From Allobosea sp. AAP35 (GTDB lineage: Bacteria > Pseudomonadota > Alphaproteobacteria > Rhizobiales > Beijerinckiaceae): a stretch of DNA of 64,000 nt. This document shows, piece after piece, positions 17,237 to 27,500 of the stretch (the stretch's first letter is position 1; each line of letters starts with the position of its first letter). The stretch spans positions 1 through 64,000 of the forward strand of contig NZ_LJHQ01000048.1 in the NCBI RefSeq assembly GCF_001295925.1, read 5' to 3'. Position numbers and translations under genes: made by a program. The notes beneath the pieces were generated by a model. It searched no databases and was not told where the DNA came from. It was given only the letters and a program-made list of their open reading frames with translations.

Positions 17237-18411
17237 CGGACGGCTCCCGTCTGGGGAGCGCCCGGAACGGGGCGCCTCTGCTGCAGCTGGTCGAGCGGAA
17301 GATAGGGCACGACCCCCTGGCCGCCGGCCGCGCTATCGAGGATGATCTTGTCGGCGCCGCCCAGGACACGCTCCATGGTCTCGAGGAAGAGGCGTTCGCG
17401 GGTGACGGCAGGCGCGAGCTTGTACTGCTCATAGACCGCGTTGAAGCGGCTGGCCTGGCCGAGCGCCTCGGCGACGGTCTGCTCCCTGAAGGCTTCCGCC
17501 GACTGGATCAACTGGGCCGCGCGACCGCGCGATTCCGGCACGACCCGGTTGGCATAGGTTTCGGCCTCGTTGCGCAGGCGCTCCTGGTCGGCACGCGCCG
17601 CCTGAACGTCGCGGAACGCATCGATGACCTGCTGCGGCGGATCGACCTTCTGCAGCTGCACGAGGCGGATCTGCACTCCGGCATTATAACCGTTGAGCGT
17701 CTCCTGCATGAGCTGGCGCACCTCGGTCTCGATCGCGGCGCGGTCGGTCGTCAGCACGGGCTGGATGTTGCGCCGGCCGATGATCTCGCGCATCGCGCTC
17801 TCGGCGACGGCTTTCACCGTGCCCGGCGGATCCTGGATGTTGAAGACGTAGTTCTCGGGCGCGGCCGGGTCGATCTGCCACTGCACGATCACGTCGATGT
17901 CGACGATGTTCTCGTCGCCGGTGAGCATCAGGCTTTCCTCGATCACGTCGGACTGGCGCGAGGCGCGCACAGATTCGACGGTCCGGAAACCGACCTCGGT
18001 AGTGATAACGTTGGTCACCTGCGGCTTGATCACGCTGCCGATCGGATAAGGCCAGTTATAGTTCAGGCCTTCGCCGGTCTTGCCGATGAACTGGCCGAAG
18101 CGCAGGTTCAGGCCGACCTCGTTGGGTCGGACAATGTACCAGCCTGTCAGAAGCCAGATCACAACCAGTCCAAGCAGGCCGAAGATCAACCCACGCCCGC
18201 CGAGATTGCCTCCGGGGAGCAGGTTTTTCAGCCTGTCCTGACCCCGACGCAGGATGTCCTCAAGATCGGGCGGGCCGCTATTGCCGCCGCCGCCACCGCC
18301 GGAGCCGCCGCCCCAGGGGCCGCCGCCACCACCGCCGCCGCCGCTTCCCCCGCGCTGGCCCCAGGGTCCGCCCCCGTTATTGCCACCGCCGCTCTGGTTG
18401 CTCCAAGGCAT
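17233..18411 (-). CDS. hflK: FtsH protease activity modulator HflK
   Basis: Partner of HflC. From the ATG at 18411 the product has 392 residues: a Gly-rich N-terminal tail (about residues 7-55, almost only Gly, Asn, Trp, Ser and Pro), one transmembrane helix (near 80-100) and the SPFH domain with long coiled coil (about 105-350). The frame continues upstream to 18468, but MPWSNQ is the conserved HflK N-terminus. It is coupled to hflC by a 4-bp overlap. folA lies 150 bp upstream on the same strand. Confidence 0.96.
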   Translation of the reverse strand: MPWSNQSGGGNNGGGPWGQRGGSGGGGGGGGPWGGGSGGGGGGNSGPPDLEDILRRGQDRLKNLLPGGNLGGRGLIFGLLGLVVIWLLTGWYIVRPNEVGLNLRFGQFIGKTGEGLNYNWPYPIGSVIKPQVTNVITTEVGFRTVESVRASRQSDVIEESLMLTGDENIVDIDVIVQWQIDPAAPENYVFNIQDPPGTVKAVAESAMREIIGRRNIQPVLTTDRAAIETEVRQLMQETLNGYNAGVQIRLVQLQKVDPPQQVIDAFRDVQAARADQERLRNEAETYANRVVPESRGRAAQLIQSAEAFREQTVAEALGQASRFNAVYEQYKLAPAVTRERLFLETMERVLGGADKIILDSAAGGQGVVPYLPLDQLQQRRPVPGAPQTGAVR

Positions 18412-18563
18412 ACTCGCGCCGTTCCCTTCCTCTGCCGACCTGCCGTGCATTAAGCGAATGGCGGTCATTTGTCAGCGCCCCTTGCTGGGCGTGCCTGGCT
18501 GAATTGGGCATGGGCCATGGATTCGTCAACGACGCAAGGCATTCATCGTCAACGGAAAGGCGG

Positions 18564-19079
18564 TCAGGCGCGGCGGCGAAACGTCGCGAAGGTGAAGGGA
18601 TGCTCGTTGTCGGCGTCCGCGCCATGGTGCTCGCTCCTCCCCGGGACGAAGGCCGAGCGGTCCCAATCCGGGAAGATCGCATCGCCCTCCGGCATCGCGT
18701 GGACCAGGGTCAGTTCGAGCCGCTGCGCGAGCGGCAGGGCCTGGCGATAGACATCCGCACCACCCGCCACCGTGACACTGTCGGCCTCCATGCCGGCCCC
18801 CAGCGTCTGCGCGAGCCTCAGCGCCTCCGCCAGCGAATGCGCGACATGAACGCCCTCGGGCCGGAAATCGGGATCGCGTGTCAAGACCACCGTCTCGCGA
18901 CCTGGCAAGGGCTTGCCGATCGAAAGAAACGTCTTGCGGCCCATCACGACGGGGCGTGAGAGCGTCAGGCTCCGGAAGCGGCGCAGATCAGTTTTCAGCC
19001 GCCAGATCAGCCGGTTGTCGTCGCCGATGACGCCATTGTCGGCGATGGCCGCAATGAGGACGATGGGAAGAGCCGCCAT
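18564..19079 (-). CDS. folA: Dihydrofolate reductase
   Basis: Regenerates tetrahydrofolate with NADPH. 171 residues with the N-terminal I-A-A-I-A-D-N-G-V-I-G, the substrate-binding W-R-L-K-T-D-L-R-R-F (catalytic acid D31), M-G-R-K-T-F-L-S-I near 46-54 and V-A-G-G-A-D-V-Y near 105-112. The gene starts 3 bp after the GNAT gene and follows thyA, which makes the dihydrofolate that this enzyme reduces. Confidence 0.97.
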   Translation of the reverse strand: MAALPIVLIAAIADNGVIGDDNRLIWRLKTDLRRFRSLTLSRPVVMGRKTFLSIGKPLPGRETVVLTRDPDFRPEGVHVAHSLAEALRLAQTLGAGMEADSVTVAGGADVYRQALPLAQRLELTLVHAMPEGDAIFPDWDRSAFVPGRSEHHGADADNEHPFTFATFRRRA

Positions 19080-19082
19080 CGC

Positions 19083-19565
19083 TCAGGCCTCGCCCGCCAG
19101 CTTTGCCAGCGCCTCGCCGTCGAGCCGCTTGACGGTCCACTCGTCCTGCGCCTGAGCGCCCAGCGAGCGGTAGAACACGCGCGACGGCTCGTTCCAGTTC
19201 AAAACCCACCAAGCCAGGCGCGGCAGCCCCTCCGCGACACAGCGCTTGGCCAGCGCCGCGATCAGCGCCTTGCCGATGCCGCGCCCACGATACTGCGGAT
19301 GCACGAACAGATCCTCCAGCCAGATGCCGTGCCGGCCGCTGAAGGTGGAGTAGGTGTAGAACCAGACGGCGAAACCCGCGGGCTCGCCCTCCCATTCGGC
19401 GATGTCGCAGAAGGCGCGTGGGTTCGGCCCGAAGATCGCCGCGGCGATCTCGGCCTGCGTCGCGACGACGTGATCGGCGAGCTTTTCGTACGCGGCGAGC
19501 GCCTTGATGAAATCAAGGACAAGGCCGGCCTCGTCGGGCCGGGCGGGGCGGATCGTGAGGGTCAT
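19083..19565 (-). CDS. GNAT family N-acetyltransferase
   Basis: A 160-residue acetyl-CoA-dependent acyltransferase. The acetyl-CoA motif A reads [16 protein letters not shown] near residues 86-101, and motif B is [14 protein letters not shown] near 122-135. It resembles the diamine (spermidine/spermine-type) acetyltransferase group, but the substrate is unproven. Its start codon overlaps the thyA stop (ATGA) and it ends 3 bp before folA. A GNAT gene inside the thymidylate operon is the only unexpected member there. Confidence 0.93.
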   Translation of the reverse strand: MTLTIRPARPDEAGLVLDFIKALAAYEKLADHVVATQAEIAAAIFGPNPRAFCDIAEWEGEPAGFAVWFYTYSTFSGRHGIWLEDLFVHPQYRGRGIGKALIAALAKRCVAEGLPRLAWWVLNWNEPSRVFYRSLGAQAQDEWTVKRLDGEALAKLAGEA

Positions 19566-20371
19566 ACCGCGATCGGCGCCTTGATCGCCGGGTGCGGATC
19601 GTAGCCCTCGATCGTCACATCGGCGAAGTTGAAGTCCTCCAGTCGCGTGACAGCCGGATTGAGCGTCAACTTCGGCAGCGGCCTGAACTCCCGGCTCAGT
19701 TGCAGCTTCGCCTGGTCGAGATGGTTCACGTAGAGATGCGTGTCGCCGAAGGAATGGACGAAGTCGCCCACAGTCAGCCCCGTCACCTGCGCCACCATAT
19801 GCGTCAGCAGTGCGTAGCTCGCGATGTTGAAGGGCACGCCGAGGAAGACGTCGGCCGAGCGCTGATAGAGCTGGCAGGAGAGTTTGCCCGGCCCCTCCGC
19901 CGAGGGCTGCACGAAGAACTGAAACAGACAGTGACACGGCGCCAGCGCCATCTTCGGGATATCGGCCGGGTTCCAGGCCGAGACGATCAGCCGGCGCGAA
20001 TCCGGATTGCGCTGGATCTCGTTCACCAGCCAGGCGATCTGGTCGATCGTGGAGCCGTCGGGCGAAGGCCAGGAGCGCCACTGCCGGCCATAGACCGGGC
20101 CGAGATCGCCATTCGCATCGGCCCATTCGTCCCAGATCGTGACGCCGTTCTCCTGCAGGTAGCGCACATTGGTGTCGCCGCGCAGGAACCAGATCAGCTC
20201 GTGGATGATCGATTTCAGATGCAGCTTCTTGGTCGTGACGAGCGGGAAGCCCTCGCTCAGATCGAAACGCATCTGGTGGCCGAACACCGCGATAGTGCCC
20301 GTGCCGGTGCGGTCGTCCTTGCGGATGCCCTCGTCCAGGACGCGTCGAAGCAGGTCGTGATACTGGCGCAT
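19562..20371 (-). CDS. thyA: Thymidylate synthase
   Basis: Methylates dUMP to dTMP with methylene-tetrahydrofolate. Conserved segments: D-D-R-T-G-T-G-T near residue 19-26, the catalytic Cys in [10 protein letters not shown] and the nucleotide-binding [16 protein letters not shown]. The ATG at 20371 (MRQYHDLL) matches family N-termini; the frame extends 13 codons further without a signal. First gene of thyA-GNAT-folA. Confidence 0.97.
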   Translation of the reverse strand: MRQYHDLLRRVLDEGIRKDDRTGTGTIAVFGHQMRFDLSEGFPLVTTKKLHLKSIIHELIWFLRGDTNVRYLQENGVTIWDEWADANGDLGPVYGRQWRSWPSPDGSTIDQIAWLVNEIQRNPDSRRLIVSAWNPADIPKMALAPCHCLFQFFVQPSAEGPGKLSCQLYQRSADVFLGVPFNIASYALLTHMVAQVTGLTVGDFVHSFGDTHLYVNHLDQAKLQLSREFRPLPKLTLNPAVTRLEDFNFADVTIEGYDPHPAIKAPIAV

Positions 20372-20597
20372 GAAAAAATCCCGGTCGAAACGGCGCCACC
20401 ATAACGGCAAAAGCGCGTTGATGGCGCGCCCAGTGGCCCGCCTTCCCCCGATTTCTTGGCTCCGTCTTGGGCGCTGTTTCTTAAGCCGTTCCTACGCTTG
20501 ACCGCTGCCCGCCGATGTCAGCAGCCGGAACCGATACGAAGCCGCACCGTTGTCCCAACGAGCCCACCCAAGCCTCAAGAGATGGGGAGATTTGTTC

Positions 20598-20915
20598 ATG
20601 AACCTTCAAACCACCACCCGCGCACTGCTGTTGTCGGCGCTGCTCGCCCTGCCTGCGACTGTCGTCAACGCCCAGGCGCCATCGCCCGCACCGATCAGGC
20701 CGGGGCAAACGGCCATTTCGATGGACGACGCACGGCGTATCGCAAACGACAACGGCGTGGTTCGGATCGAGGAGATCGAACTCGATGATGGCAAATGGGA
20801 GATCGAGGGCCGCGATGCCGCCGGCGCCGAGATCGAGATCGACCTGCGCGCCACGGACGGCATGATCATCAAGATGGAGCGGGATCGGCCCGCTGCGGCG
20901 CGTGCGCGACCCTGA
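20598..20915 (+). CDS. Exported PepSY-domain protein (105 aa)
   Basis: A signal peptide (residues 1-26, ending V-N-A-Q-A) precedes a single PepSY-like domain. Its core, D-D-A-R-R-I-A-N-D-N-G followed by I-E-E-I-E-L-D-D-G-K-W-E-I-E-G-R-D, is the typical helix plus strand layout. PepSY domains are small periplasmic modules often thought to inhibit proteases or bind metal or membrane partners. The ATG at 20598 follows GGGGAG. The next gene encodes a second protein of the same build. Confidence 0.85.
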   Translation: MNLQTTTRALLLSALLALPATVVNAQAPSPAPIRPGQTAISMDDARRIANDNGVVRIEEIELDDGKWEIEGRDAAGAEIEIDLRATDGMIIKMERDRPAAARARP

Positions 20916-21022
20916 TCGATCACGCGATCGCGACAGGATGTGACGCGGCGGCGCAACGGCCGCCGTCATGGCTGCCACAATCGGAATGCCTCCTTGCCGC
21001 AGTGCAGCGGCGGGAGGAATCG

Positions 21023-21319
21023 ATGCGGAACTTCGCTTTGGCGGTAACTCTTTGGGCCGTGTTCGGCTCGATGGTGCCCTTAACAGCTGCGGCCGGCGTT
21101 TCGATGCCGCTGAAGCCAACCCTTCATATCAAGCAAAACCCCGCCCAGGCGCTGCACGTCTCGGAACAAGCTGCACGACGCATCGCCTGGCGTTTCGGCT
21201 TTGACCACATTGAGGAGATCGTCCTGGCGGGTGACCGCTGGGAGATCGCCGGCCGCGACCGCGCCGGCCACGAAAAGCTGCTCGATATCCATGCTTATGA
21301 CGGCCGCATTCTGAACTGA
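21023..21319 (+). CDS. Second exported PepSY-like protein (98 aa)
   Basis: Signal peptide residues 1-24, then a domain with A-A-R-R-I-A-W-R-F-G-F-x-H-I-E-E-I-V-L-A-G-D-R-W-E-I-A-G-R-D, closely parallel to the preceding protein (shared A-R-R-I-A, I-E-E-I, W-E-I-x-G-R-D). The ATG at 21023 follows GGGAGGAAT. The two are evidently paralogues arranged in tandem, and a terminator-like hairpin follows. Confidence 0.82.
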   Translation: MRNFALAVTLWAVFGSMVPLTAAAGVSMPLKPTLHIKQNPAQALHVSEQAARRIAWRFGFDHIEEIVLAGDRWEIAGRDRAGHEKLLDIHAYDGRILN

Positions 21320-21354
21320 GGGCACCTCACCGGAAATAAGCCGGCGAGGTGCCC
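21320..21354 (+). terminator. Hairpin after the PepSY pair
   Basis: GGGCACCTC and GAGGTGCCC form a 9-bp stem with an inner CGG/CCG, directly overlapping the stop region. It is followed by a short pyrimidine-rich tract rather than a full T-run. Confidence 0.6.
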
Positions 21355-21397
21355 TTCCGCTCTTTCCCCGGAGCGCTCGTGCCCCTATATTGACTTT

Positions 21398-21776
21398 GCC
21401 GTTCGCAAGATCGGCTATGGCGATAAACGAGCGTCGGAATAAGCTTTTCGGACCCGGGGGCGGTACCCGGCGCCTCCACCACAGCCCTGCGGCGCAAGCC
21501 ATGGGGCGGCTTGCGGGATCTTTGGACCGCGGGCTGGCCCGGCCACTCAGGCAGGGTTGCGGCGGGGGCGAAATAGGATCGACGAGAGTGTAAAGGCCGT
21601 TCTTTTGCCCGGTATGGTTCCGCCGTTATAGGGCTAACGCATAGTTGCCAATGACAACAATGCTCGGGTCGCTGTCGCCGCGTAAGCGGTGCTGGTTCCC
21701 AAACCTAAGTCCTTCCGTTTAGCGACGTAAGGCGGGGCTCGGAGGCGCCTGGCAACAGAAGCCTCCACTTTTTTCT
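21398..21776 (+). ncRNA. ssrA: Permuted two-piece tmRNA gene
   Basis: The gene has the alphaproteobacterial permuted order. The acceptor piece comes first and ends in a T-arm (CCGGG/CCCGG) and CGCCTCCACCA at 21471-21481. After an intervening segment, the coding piece starts at 21564 with GGGGGCG, which pairs with CGCCTCC (one G-U) to make the acceptor stem. The tag frame at 21647-21685 reads ANDNNARVAVAA and then TAA. The gene ends in a terminator, GGAGGC...GCCTCC followed by TTTTTT (about 21740-21776). The 5' limit is estimated from a TATATT -10 box at 21386-21391. Role: rescue of stalled ribosomes and tagging of their products for proteolysis. Confidence 0.92.
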
Positions 21777-21829
21777 GATGGCCTGCCCGGCTATTGCGGC
21801 GCGATACTGGAAGCGGAAGCCACGACCTG

Positions 21830-22483
21830 ATGTCAAAGGATGTTCTTCGCTACGATCTGATGGTGCAGGACGCACTCAAGGGGGTCGTACGCAAGATTCT
21901 CACCGAGGCGGGGCGCGACGGCCTTCCGGGCGACCATCATTTCTATGTCACCTTTCGCACCACGGCGCCTGGCGTTCGCGTCTCCCAGCGGTTGCGCGAC
22001 AAGCACCCGGAAGAGATGACGATCGTGCTCCAGCATCAATTCTGGGACCTGAGCGTCGGCGAGCACGCTTTCGAGGTCGGACTGTCGTTTTCCGGCGTTC
22101 CCGAACGTCTCCTGGTCCCGTTTGACGCGATCACCACCTTCTTCGATCCGTCGGTCCAGTTCGGGCTGAAATTCGAAACGCAGGAGGCGGCGGACAACAG
22201 CTCGGCCAATGACCAGACGGCAGGCCCCAAACCGCGCGGGGCGGGCTCGGAGCCGAGCGAGGCCTCCCCTGCCCCCATCGCGCTGCCGGTCAAGGCCCAG
22301 CCGGCCGGCCTGCCCGCGCTCAAGGGCAAGGTGGATCGTGACGCGGCGTCGTCAGGCAAGGGCACCAAGGTTGCAAAATCGCAACCCGGCGGCGACGCCG
22401 GCTCGCCGGAACCGAACGCCGCAGGCAGCGAAGAAGGCGGCGCCCAGGTCGTCAGCCTCGATGCCTTCCGCAAGAAGACCTGA
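21830..22483 (+). CDS. sspB: SspB family proteolysis adaptor (alpha type)
   Basis: Adaptor that binds ssrA-tagged proteins and delivers them to ClpXP. 217 residues: an N-terminal SspB fold (about 1-120, with H-H-F-Y-V-T-F-R-T near 35-43 and P-E-R-L-L-V-P-F-D-A-I-T-T-F-F-D-P-S near 88-105), a long disordered Ala/Pro/Ser-rich linker (about 125-205), and the C-terminal VVSLDAFRKK, the likely ClpX-binding tail. The ATG at 21830 is chosen as the conserved start; an upstream in-frame ATG at 21794 lies just past the ssrA terminator. It sits 54 bp after ssrA, whose tag it recognises. Confidence 0.93.
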   Translation: MSKDVLRYDLMVQDALKGVVRKILTEAGRDGLPGDHHFYVTFRTTAPGVRVSQRLRDKHPEEMTIVLQHQFWDLSVGEHAFEVGLSFSGVPERLLVPFDAITTFFDPSVQFGLKFETQEAADNSSANDQTAGPKPRGAGSEPSEASPAPIALPVKAQPAGLPALKGKVDRDAASSGKGTKVAKSQPGGDAGSPEPNAAGSEEGGAQVVSLDAFRKKT

Positions 22484-22537
22484 CGGGCGCTGCGGCACCT
22501 GTGTCGGCGTATCCCCCCCGAACCAGCTGAGCCAGCC

Positions 22538-23932
22538 ATGTCCGACATCCGCACCGAAACCGACTCCTTCGGCCCGATCGCCGTGCCGGCGGACCGCTAT
22601 TGGGGTGCGCAGACGCAGCGTTCGTTGGAGAATTTCAAGATCGGCGGCGAGCGCGAGCGTATGCCGCTGCCGTTGATCCATGCGCTCGTCCTGGTCAAGA
22701 AATCTGCCGCCCACGTCAATGCGAGGCTCGGCCTGATCGACCAGCGTGTCGCCGGGGCCATCGGGCAGGCGGCAGACGAGGTTCTGTCGGGCAAATTCGA
22801 CGGGCATTTTCCGCTGGTGATCTGGCAGACCGGTTCTGGAACGCAGTCGAACATGAACGCCAACGAGGTGCTGGCCAACCGCGCCAACGAGATCCTCGGC
22901 ACAGGCCTCGGCGCCAAAAGCCCGGTTCACCCCAATGATCACGTCAATCGCGGCCAGTCTTCGAACGACTGCTTTCCCACGGCCATGCACATCTCCGCCG
23001 CGCTGGAGGTCTCGCGCCTGCTGCTGCCGGCGCTGCGCGGCCTGGAAAAAGCGCTCTCGGACAAGGCCGAAACCTTCCGGGGCCTGGTCAAGATCGGCCG
23101 CACCCATCTGCAGGACGCCACCCCGGTCACGCTCGGCCAGGAATTCTCCGGCTATGCGATGCAGCTCCATCTCGGCATCAGCCGGATCGAGGCCTCGCTT
23201 GGCGGGCTATACGCGCTGGCGCAGGGCGGCACCGCCGTCGGCACCGGGCTCAACACCCATCCGGATTTCGCGGTCCTCTTCGCCAAGGAGGTGACAGCGC
23301 TGACCGGCCTGCCCTTCCGCTCCGCGGAAAACAAGTTCGAGGCGCTGGCGAGCCATGGCGCGCTGGCCGCGGCGCACGGCGCGCTCGCCGCGCTCGCCGC
23401 CGATCTCTTCAAGATCGCCAACGATATCCGGCTGATGGGCTCGGGCCCACGCTCCGGGCTCGGCGAAATCAGCCTGCCCGAAAACGAACCCGGTTCCTCG
23501 ATCATGCCCGGCAAGGTCAATCCGACCCAGGCAGAGGCCCTGACCATGGTCGCCACGCAGGTGCTCGGCAACCAGACCACGATCGGCTTTGCCGCGTCCC
23601 AGGGCCATTTCGAGCTCAACGTCTTCAAGCCGGTGATCGCGGCTGCCTTCCTGCAGTCGGTCCGGCTGCTGGCCGATGCGGCCGGGAGTTTCCGCACCAA
23701 CTGCGTCGAGGGGATCGTAGCCAATGAGAGCCAGCTCAAGGACCTGCTGTCGCGTTCGCTGATGCTGGTGACCGCTCTGGCACCGGCGATCGGCTATGAC
23801 AAGGCCTCGTCCATCGCCAAGGCGGCCCATCACAATGGCACGACGCTTCGCGAAGAGGCTCTGCGCGCCGGTGTCGATGGCGACCTGTTCGACGCCACCG
23901 TCAGGCCCGAGCTGATGCTCGGCCCCGCCTGA
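22538..23932 (+). CDS. fumC: Fumarate hydratase class II
   Basis: Iron-independent fumarase of the citric acid cycle, 464 residues, the usual length. The superfamily signature [11 protein letters not shown] is near residue 318-328. Other active-site segments are [13 protein letters not shown] near 98-110 and the conserved [12 protein letters not shown] near 132-143. It is followed by two small genes that may be co-transcribed. Confidence 0.97.
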   Translation: MSDIRTETDSFGPIAVPADRYWGAQTQRSLENFKIGGERERMPLPLIHALVLVKKSAAHVNARLGLIDQRVAGAIGQAADEVLSGKFDGHFPLVIWQTGSGTQSNMNANEVLANRANEILGTGLGAKSPVHPNDHVNRGQSSNDCFPTAMHISAALEVSRLLLPALRGLEKALSDKAETFRGLVKIGRTHLQDATPVTLGQEFSGYAMQLHLGISRIEASLGGLYALAQGGTAVGTGLNTHPDFAVLFAKEVTALTGLPFRSAENKFEALASHGALAAAHGALAALAADLFKIANDIRLMGSGPRSGLGEISLPENEPGSSIMPGKVNPTQAEALTMVATQVLGNQTTIGFAASQGHFELNVFKPVIAAAFLQSVRLLADAAGSFRTNCVEGIVANESQLKDLLSRSLMLVTALAPAIGYDKASSIAKAAHHNGTTLREEALRAGVDGDLFDATVRPELMLGPA

Positions 23933-23947
23933 GCGGAAGCGAAGCCC

Positions 23948-24145
23948 ATGGCCGAGATCGTCAATCTCCGCCGCGCCCGCAAGCAGCGCGTCAGGCAGGA
24001 TGCCGAAAAACAGGCGCAGCAGAACCGGATCGCTTTTGGCCGCACAAAGGCCGAACGCAGCTTGACGCAGGCCGAGCAAAGCAAGGCTGAGCGCGCGCTC
24101 GAAGGGCACCGCCTGCCGGGTGCAGACGACGAGTCCAATCCGTGA
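23948..24145 (+). CDS. DUF4169 family small basic protein (65 aa)
   Basis: A very short, highly charged, probably helical protein beginning AEIVNLRRARKQ. This N-terminus and the following K/R/E/Q-rich helix match the DUF4169 family. Function unknown. It lies 15 bp after fumC, and its stop codon overlaps the GTG start of the next gene. Confidence 0.8.
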   Translation: MAEIVNLRRARKQRVRQDAEKQAQQNRIAFGRTKAERSLTQAEQSKAERALEGHRLPGADDESNP

Positions 24146-24366
24146 GTGCCGAGCGCAAGCGCTCGCTCACCATCGCCGGTCACCGCACCAGCGTCTCGTT
24201 GGAAGAGCCCTTCTGGGAAGGGCTGAAGGAGATCGCCGCGATACGCGGGCTTACCGTGGCGACGCTGATTGCGACGATCGATTCGGGGCGGGACGGCGTG
24301 AACCTCTCCTCGGCGCTGCGGCTGCATGTGCTGGCGCATTACAAGCGACTGGCGGAAGAAGCGTAG
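24142..24366 (+). CDS. Ribbon-helix-helix domain protein (74 aa)
   Basis: Starts at GTG (24142), overlapping the DUF4169 stop. The sequence RSLTIAGHRTSVSLEEPFWEGLKEIAA has the ribbon-helix-helix layout, a short basic beta strand followed by two helices, like the RHH_4 group. Probably a DNA-binding regulator or antitoxin-like protein; no toxin gene is adjacent. The fumC-DUF4169-RHH order suggests a small operon. Confidence 0.8.
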   Translation: MSAERKRSLTIAGHRTSVSLEEPFWEGLKEIAAIRGLTVATLIATIDSGRDGVNLSSALRLHVLAHYKRLAEEA

Positions 24367-24426
24367 CGCTTGCGCTGTTATCTCGGACCGCCCCTGGACA
24401 AGCCGCGAACGCGAAACGACGCAAAT

Positions 24427-24473
24427 CCGGGATCCATCATAGAGCTCCGTCGCGCCCCCATGATGGAGCCCGG
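24427..24473. repeat. Palindromic intergenic repeat
   Basis: CCGGGATCCATCAT (24427-24440) and ATGATGGAGCCCGG (24460-24473) are inverted copies with one mismatch. It lies between convergent genes; nothing else is seen in this gap of about 210 bp. Confidence 0.6.
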
Positions 24474-24578
24474 GATGACGCTCTCTCGAAACCAGCGAAA
24501 AGACTTCCAGACCAGGCGCTTAACCCAACGACCTGAATCACGCCCGCAACCACCTGAATCAATTTGGCAAGACGCTCG

Positions 24579-27500
24579 TCAGTTGAGTTGCCCACCCCGC
24601 GACAATGGGCGCGGCACGGACTCGATGTCGATGGGCGGCGCCAGCGGCGGGGCTTGCTGCAGGACGGCATCGGGGAAATTCGCCCGCGGGGCGCTCGGCA
24701 GGACCAACGGACCGGGCTGCGGGATCTGCGTCGCCGCGCGCTCGGCCGCGGCCCGTTCTGCAGCCGCACGCGCACGCTCGGCCCGCTCTTCCGCCTCGAG
24801 GCGGCGGCGCATTTCCTGCTCCATCCGCGCCTGCTCGACGCGGCGGATCTCCTCGGCCCGGCGTTCTTCTGCCGCGCGTCGCGCCTCTTCGGCCGCACGT
24901 CGCGCGTCCTCGATCCGCTGCTCCTCCTCGGCCCGTTTCGCTTCGGCGAGCTTGCGTTCTTCTTCCGCCTTGAGGAATTCGCCAAGCTTGCGCTCGTTCT
25001 CACGCATCTCCCGCTCGGCCCGCAGCCGGCGTGCATGGGCGGCACGTTCGCGCGCGTCGGCCTCGAAGGCCTCGACACGCTCGATCTCACGAGCCAGCGC
25101 CCGGGCCGCCACCATGTTCGACAAGGCGTTCACATCCGTCTCGCGGCGCGGCGCCAGAAGCGGTCCGCGCCAGGCGACACCGACCTGGGGCGCATCCGCC
25201 GGCCAGCCCTTCGGCAAAGCGCCCAGCGGCTTCAGCCCGAGCCGCAGATCAAGCGTCAACGCGCGCAGATCGACAATGCCACTGGCCTCCGTGCGCAGGC
25301 CGGCGCGTTCAAAGCTCAGCGGCTGCAGCCGGATCAACCCGCCCGCCAGCGTGAAGGGCACTGTGACGTTGCCGAGCGCGAACGAATCGCGGTCGAGCGC
25401 CTGGTTCAACCGTTCCTGCAGCCGCGCGGCATCGCTCTCCGACGCATCCTCGCCGGTCGCGGCGATGACGCGCGCATAGGCGGCAGGGTCGAAGCGGCTC
25501 AGCCGCGCCTCGGCGAAGCTCAGGCTCCCCGCGCCGCCGAGCCCGGCGATCAGCCGGGCCGGGCTCTCGCCCGAACCGCCGGCCTCGAACCGGCCGGAGA
25601 CCTTACCGCCGATCGCGCCGCCTGTGAGCGGCGCGAGATCGACGGCGTCGAGGTCGAGACGCCCCGATAGCTGGGCAAGCCCGCCCTCACGCCGCGTCGC
25701 CAAGCGGCCTCCGACACGCCCGCCGCCGAAGCTTGCGCTGAGATCGTCGAGCCGCAGCCCATCCTGGTCCGAGCGCAAACCGAAGCGCGCATCGCGCAGC
25801 GTGATGCCGTCCCCTGCGGTCAAGGCACCGGCTTCGATCGCAAGTTGAAAATCCGGCAGGCCGGCCGCTGGACCAAAGCGCGTCGTTGACCAGGTCGAGG
25901 CTCCGGCCGGCCCCGCCCCCAGCGCCGCGCCGAGGAGGCCGCGCAGATCGGCGCTGGGCACGGCCAGACGCCCGGTCAGCCCGCCCTCCCGCGAGAAAGC
26001 AACTGCGCCGCTCGCGGCGGCACCGCCGAGATTGACCACGAGGGCGTCGAGCGTGACGGTCTCGGGCGCGAAGCCCACCCGTGCATGGGCATCCACCAGT
26101 CCGTCGGGCAGAAGCCGTGACGCGCCCTCGGGCAGGATCTGGCCGATCCCGTCGGCCTGGACCGTCAGCCGTGGCGGCGCCGCACCCTCATGCTCCATCA
26201 CGACCGAAAGGCCCGGCCCCGCCAGTGTTCCCACCAGCCGGCCCGGCCCCTGCTCGATCACAAGATCGCCGGCCCCGCCATGGCGCGGCGCAGGCAGGCC
26301 CAGCGCCTGAAAAACCTGGCGCCGATCTCCCAGCGCAAAGCGCAGGGCAGTCCCCGTCCAGACACCGGCTCCATCCAGCTGGCCCGCCAGCGACAGGCGC
26401 CCGGCCTGGGCCGAGCCGTCGATCGACAGCGCCGTCTCGCCCGACGGGGCCCGCGTCAGGCGAAAACCGGCATCGAGCCGCGACAGGCTGTCGCCGACGC
26501 GTGTCAGGACCTGGCGTGCCGCATCGGGGAGGAGCGGCCCGGCAAGCGCGGCCACCGTCTCGAAGCGCGGCGCGCGGATGCGGCCGGCAATTTCGCCGCC
26601 CTCGGCCAGCAGCGCGCCCGAGCCTGTGGCGCTGACGCCGCCGAACCCAGCGATGGAGAGCCGGCTGAGCCGCCAGATCGCGCCTTCGCGCCGCAGGTCG
26701 AGGCTGGCCGAACCCGGCGGCGCGTTGCGGAAGCGGGCCTCGCTTAAATTCAGATCGAGCGCGAGATCGCGCGAACCGAGCAGCCCGGCAAAGCTCTCGC
26801 CCGGCGGCAGGGTGTTGAGATCGAAGCCATGCAGCGAAGCCTTGGCGACGAGCCGCTGCGCCGTCAGATCGCCCGACATCTCCAGCCGGACGCCGGAGGA
26901 ACCGGTCATCATCAGGCGCTGCAGCGCGATGCGCCCGCCGTCCCAGCCGCCGATGAGCTCGGCATCGATCTGCCCAAGGCCCGCGATGAGTTCGGCCAGG
27001 GCCGGGTCGAGGCCCGCGCGCCCCAGCACGAGCCCGATGCGCCGCGCATCCTCCGCCTTGAGATTGAGCTGGCCGGCCGCCCCCTGCGCGTCGATAGCGC
27101 CGGACGCGCCGAGCAAGGCGCCGGCGAACCGCAGCGAAGCCGTGGCGTTGGCGAGGCCGTTCCCGTCGAGGCGGCCGCGGAGGCCGAAAGCGGAGAGGTC
27201 TTCCCCGCGCCAGATCACCTGGTCCAGGTCGAGCGAGAAATCAAACTGCCCCGGCAGCCCTTGCAGGGCCCGCTCGAAGCCAGCTCGCTCCGAAAGCGCG
27301 CCGGTCAGAGCATCGGCGTCAAGCCGGCGCGCCCGCAGCGCCAGCGAGCCCGTGCCTGCCCCTGGCAGAAACTGCCCCTCGCCTTCGAGCCGGGCCGCCC
27401 CTCCGGCGAGATCGAGCGTCAGCCCCGCGAGATCGAGCTGTCGGCTGCCGCCACTGACTTTTCCGGCCAAAGCCAAGGCCCCGCCCGGCGACAGCGTGAA

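Noticed and set aside
19083-20402. Single 439-codon protein covering GNAT and thyA
   Set aside because: The first two thirds are thyA read in the wrong frame; the GNAT gene starts at 19565 inside the thyA stop.
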